Of a stretch of 7,692 nucleotides of DNA, positions 6,201-7,692 are shown piece after piece. The stretch's first letter is position 1, and each line of letters starts with the position of its first letter. The notes under the pieces are model-generated. The model searched no databases. It was not told the origin of the DNA and was given only the letters and a program-made list of their open reading frames with translations. Both the position numbers and the translations under genes were made by a program. Source of the stretch: an uncultured Chitinophagaceae bacterium (GTDB lineage: Bacteria; Bacteroidota; Bacteroidia; Chitinophagales; Chitinophagaceae); contig CALCEA010000157.1 of assembly GCA_937900675.1 (NCBI GenBank), positions 1-7,692 on the forward strand, written 5' to 3'.

Positions 6201-7637
6201 ATTTGAAGCTGTTAAACTTGTCGTTGTATTTGTAATATCAAGTGCTGATGAGAAATCTGCACTAGTTGAACGCTGCCACTTAGTAACACTTCCAGTATTT
6301 CCACTTAATGTTAATGTAGTTGAATTTGTTCCTGAACAAACTGCAACAGATCCAGCAATAGTACCTCCAACACTTGCAGGACTTACAATTCCTGATATAG
6401 AAATGTTTTGTGATGTGACCCCTGTAGAAGAAATTACAATTGTGCCTGAATATGTTCCTGAATTTGACCCTATTAATCTTAACCAAACTGTAGTAGTAGT
6501 TAAATTTCCACCTGAAATTGCAAAAGAAACAGAATTTGAATAAATTCCTGCTGAAGTTGAACTTAATTCATAATTATTTGGGGCTGTAACTAATACATTA
6601 CTTGTTAAATTATTGCCAGAAATTTCAAAACTTTGAGATGTTGATGGACTTAGTAAACAAGTTTCAAAATCAGTTAAAGATTCATTAAAAAGAATTCCTG
6701 CACCATCATTATCTAAAATATTACCAGTTGCTGATTTACTAGCTAAGTTTAGTGTTAAAGTTTCATTATTCTCGACTAATGCATCATCTATTGTATTTAC
6801 AGTAATTTTAAAAGAACTTACACCACCTGGAACAGTTAAAGTTCCATCATTATTATTAATAACTCCATTAGTGAATGTATAAGTTGTACTATAATCAATA
6901 GTAGAACTTGAAGTACCAGAAAAAGAAAAAGTATATACTTGAGGGTTATTTGCAGTTGTAGCTGAACTTAATGTGATATTATATACTAAACTATTCCCTT
7001 CTACAATTGAATTATTTGTCAAGGAAATTGTTGATGGCTGAGGCGTGTTTGCTAATTCAGCATTTAATGCCGCCAATAACCCATTCGTAGCAGCATTTCC
7101 AGATCTATTTTCTCCATCAACAAAAGTGAAGGTTCCTGCATACGCCTTTAATCCTAAAGTAGTACTAGAACCAGCAGTAGTAGCACCAACAATATTATAA
7201 GTTTGGCTATTATAAGTAATTGAAGCATTTTGTCCTAAATCAAAAATAAATCCAAAAACTTGAATTGTATTTCCAGAAGAAATTTCTCTCCAATTCAATG
7301 CTCCATTTAATGTTATTACAGAATTTACGGCCTGAGGTGAACTTGCTCCGGCAGCCAAATAAATTTTAATTACACCATTTAAATCATTCCCCTGAGTTCC
7401 AGCATTAGAGCCAAATTGTCCTGAATATGGCTGACCAAAACTAACTCTTGCGATTCCTAAAGTAGATAGATTTTTAATGTTATCTGCTTGGTTTGTGTTA
7501 GAACCTTGTGTCCCTAAGTAACCTTTAGAAAAAGTCAAACTAACAGATTGAGCTGACAACTGCTTCATTGACGCAGAAAAGAATAGAATTACTACTAAAA
7601 TGGTAATTCTCTTAAATAAATACATGAGATTTTGCAT
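3027..7637 (-). CDS. Large multidomain surface adhesin, T9SS type B cargo
   Basis: Residue numbers here count from a possible TTG start at 7676; the ATG at 7637 is residue 14 and the ATG at 7625 is residue 18. An ATG start is preferred because it gives a normal signal peptide (FKRITILVVILFFSA, cleaved near LSA before Gln43). Domains in order: unassigned N-terminal region 43-212; Calx-beta 215-325 (VEGNSL, DDALVENNETLTL, LDND); beta-sandwich of a type common in Bacteroidota surface proteins 326-430; two Ig-like repeats 433-610; six Big_9/cadherin-like domains 615-1214; Ig-like 1222-1300; DUF11-like 1303-1440; type B sorting domain 1457-1549. The mature protein is rich in Ser, Thr and Asn, as in extended surface stalks. 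It probably crosses the outer membrane by the T9SS and is displayed as an adhesin or gliding/biofilm factor, with the two downstream genes serving it. The ligand cannot be told. It is far smaller than SprB but of the same broad class. Confidence 0.93.
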   Translation of the reverse strand: MQNLMYLFKRITILVVILFFSASMKQLSAQSVSLTFSKGYLGTQGSNTNQADNIKNLSTLGIARVSFGQPYSGQFGSNAGTQGNDLNGVIKIYLAAGASSPQAVNSVITLNGALNWREISSGNTIQVFGFIFDLGQNASITYNSQTYNIVGATTAGSSTTLGLKAYAGTFTFVDGENRSGNAATNGLLAALNAELANTPQPSTISLTNNSIVEGNSLVYNITLSSATTANNPQVYTFSFSGTSSSTIDYSTTYTFTNGVINNNDGTLTVPGGVSSFKITVNTIDDALVENNETLTLNLASKSATGNILDNDGAGILFNESLTDFETCLLSPSTSQSFEISGNNLTSNVLVTAPNNYELSSTSAGIYSNSVSFAISGGNLTTTTVWLRLIGSNSGTYSGTIVISSTGVTSQNISISGIVSPASVGGTIAGSVAVCSGTNSTTLTLSGNTGSVTKWQRSTSADFSSALDITNTTTSLTASNLTVTTYYRAVVQSGSCTAANSGTATITVDPASVGGTIAGSVAVCSGTNSTTLTLSGNTGSVTKWQRSTSADFASAIDITNTTTSLTASNLTATTYYRAVVQSGSCTAANSGTATITIKSCIEPIPDNNSTSVGVPVNGNVSTNDNILPGTTYGTPTPFDSNPTGATITIDAVSGNYTFTATKPGKYEFYIPICLEGQTSNCQLTLLQITVLDPTISNNPPVANVDIATTNKNTAVTTTILANDKSGNIGTSLVPSSVTVITDPVNGKVVVNADGTLTFTPNTDFYGTDSLEYKVCDNANPANCQSTFVYYKVLAESANSITSAIDDYGYVTNNKVGNASVSGNLLTNDKNTLDSTLVASLITGPTAEQGTFTINSNGAYTFTPTLGFSGPIDIIYKACTLDDPAICAKATLHIVVSPPPTINPDFNSTNVNTPVPGSINTNDIIPVGTTYGNPIPSSTNPSGATITIDAKTGTYTFTAAKPGKYIFNVPVCAASQTTGCPISPLHITVLDPNITTNPPVANNDYSVTKLNTPVVTTIMANDKPGNLNTVLVPTSIVINIAPKNGKAVANKITTTSSANSSVRSFSTNGTITYTPNTDFVGLDSLIYTVCDDANPANCEVATVYYTISTATPNSVLVANDDYNTSTNRVPATGNVLINDDYGGLALTSTLVTGPLSSQGVLVFNSDGTYTFTPAFGFTGPVDIIYKACSGTNCINATLHILVNLVPPPPPTVINATYVAGSKSNPANIKSLVKVTPTGTTLKWCDPTGTTCTTTPPTIPTSPGTYIWCVKSVDTVTLLSSTCAMDTVIILAPYTVMEVTKTVRSVKSNPDGSVLITFVLKAANKTNAVMDSVSIKDDLTQTFNTSSGFSVASLDVYGGLIKNSSYDGVSSTDLVTTQSKIAANTNDSAILKVLVASPNIFGSLTNTAILGGKTKYGYVSVSSNDPLANPSDTTKRVPTAFNVPKADLIIAGGFSPNFDGLNDKWIIVRPFGTRVEVQVFNRWGNIVYQNADYKNDWNGIGTSNFMGEDVPDGTYFYIVNAIDPSGTIKKFTSSLTIVR
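4035..5834 (-). repeat. Two copies of a three-domain (A-B-C) Big_9/cadherin-like super-repeat in the adhesin
   Basis: Copy 1 covers residues 615-909 (5834-4950) and copy 2 residues 912-1214 (4943-4035), counted from the TTG at 7676. Each holds three beta domains. Domain A has NPTGATITIDA or NPSGATITIDA, then GxYTFTAxKPGKY. Domain B has NPPVAN-D, xANDKxGN, YTPNTDF or FTPNTDF, and VCDxANPANC. Domain C has DDY, GTYTFTP or GAYTFTP, GFxGPxDIIYKAC and ATLHIxV. The linker ITVLDP joins A to B in both copies. Proline-rich linkers border the copies (SPPPT near 908-912; PPPPP 1217-1221). The period is 298 residues in A and the start of B. It is lengthened by 16 by an insert in B of copy 2, then shortened by five in C. 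DNA similarity is visibly weak, so the duplication is old. Confidence 0.85.
4440..4496 (-). other. Ser/Thr/Asn-rich hairpin insert in the second B domain
   Basis: In copy 1 of the super-repeat, domain B runs GKVVVNADGTLTF. In copy 2 the same place reads GKAVAN, then a Ser/Thr/Asn-rich stretch with two basic residues (Lys1062 and Arg1074), then NGTITY. The insert adds 16 residues without breaking the frame. By analogy with the parent domain it would enlarge a turn between two beta strands. Its role is unknown. Confidence 0.7.
5847..6380 (-). repeat. Tandem 267-bp direct repeat encoding two Ig-like domains
   Basis: Two units, 6380-6114 and 6113-5847, each encode 89 residues beginning PASVGGTIAGSVAVCSGTN in the first copy and ending with GTATIT plus two or three residues. 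A hand alignment finds about 17 base differences over about 260 bp, but only three residue changes (Ser/Ala and Leu/Ile in the ADF-SA-DI segment; Val/Ala before TTYYR). Each has one cysteine near each end (447/508 and 536/597, counted from the TTG at 7676), as in the disulfide of Ig-like folds. The 267-bp period keeps the reading frame. The pattern points to a recent in-frame duplication, or one kept alike by conversion. Confidence 0.93.
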
Positions 7638-7645
7638 CGAGCTAA

Positions 7646-7676
7646 ATAAAATAGTTAATAAATTATTGATTTTCAA
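7646..7676 (-). promoter_or_regulatory. Possible Bacteroidota-type promoter for the operon
   Basis: Reading on the minus strand, TTG at 7676-7674 is followed after 20 bases by TATTTTAT (7653-7646). The Bacteroidota housekeeping promoter has TTG (or TTTG) near -33 and TAnnTTTG near -7, spaced about 17-23 bases in Flavobacterium. The spacing fits, and the -7 element matches four of six fixed bases. If used, transcription would start near 7640, just before the ATGs at 7637 and 7625, and would exclude the upstream TTG as a start. The region is very AT-rich, so a chance match is quite possible. Confidence 0.25.
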
Positions 7677-7692
7677 TTATATATATAGAAAT

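Noticed and set aside
5847..6380. Direct repeats considered as a CRISPR array or mobile-element ends
   Set aside because: Units are 267 bp, contiguous, in frame and coding, without spacers, inverted ends or target-site duplications.
7677..7692. AT-repeat (tatatatata) as a regulatory site at the right edge
   Set aside because: Too short and too common in an AT-rich intergenic region to assign, and cut off by the window edge.

Overview
The window is AT-rich and reads as a Bacteroidota chromosome of the type that has a type IX secretion system (T9SS), such as Flavobacteriia or Cytophagia/Chitinophagia-like lineages. The signs are a T9SS type B C-terminal sorting domain, a PorP/SprF-family outer-membrane protein, an OmpA/TPR/PD40 protein of PorE-like layout, start sites without a clear Shine-Dalgarno, and a possible TTG/TAnnTTTG promoter. 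The genus cannot be told from this sequence.

All coding capacity is on the minus strand, in three tightly packed genes read from right to left. First (about 7637 to 3027) is a surface adhesin of about 1,540 residues. It has a signal peptide, an unassigned N-terminal domain, a Calx-beta domain, a beta-sandwich domain, two nearly identical Ig-like repeats, a twice-repeated three-domain block of Big_9/cadherin-like modules, another Ig-like domain, a DUF11-like domain and the type B sorting domain. Four bases later (3022 to 2075) comes a PorP/SprF-family protein. Two bases after that (2072 to 51) comes a protein with TPR, PD40 propeller, carboxypeptidase-regulatory-like and peptidoglycan-binding OmpA domains. 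A strong, nearly symmetrical hairpin at 2-41 ends the unit.

The likely logic is a self-contained surface-display cassette. The adhesin is the T9SS cargo, the PorP/SprF protein is its cognate outer-membrane partner, and the OmpA protein ties the assembly to peptidoglycan. The cargo/SprF pairing is established for SprB and SprF of Flavobacterium johnsoniae. The role of the PorE-like member in this cassette is inferred.

No RNA gene, mobile element, CRISPR array or broken gene was seen. There is no gene-free stretch longer than about 60 bases. The most notable points are repeats of two different ages inside the adhesin, an almost invariant C-x7-C cysteine pair in five of six tandem domains, an unassigned N-terminal domain, and a start codon that needs correcting from TTG to a downstream ATG.
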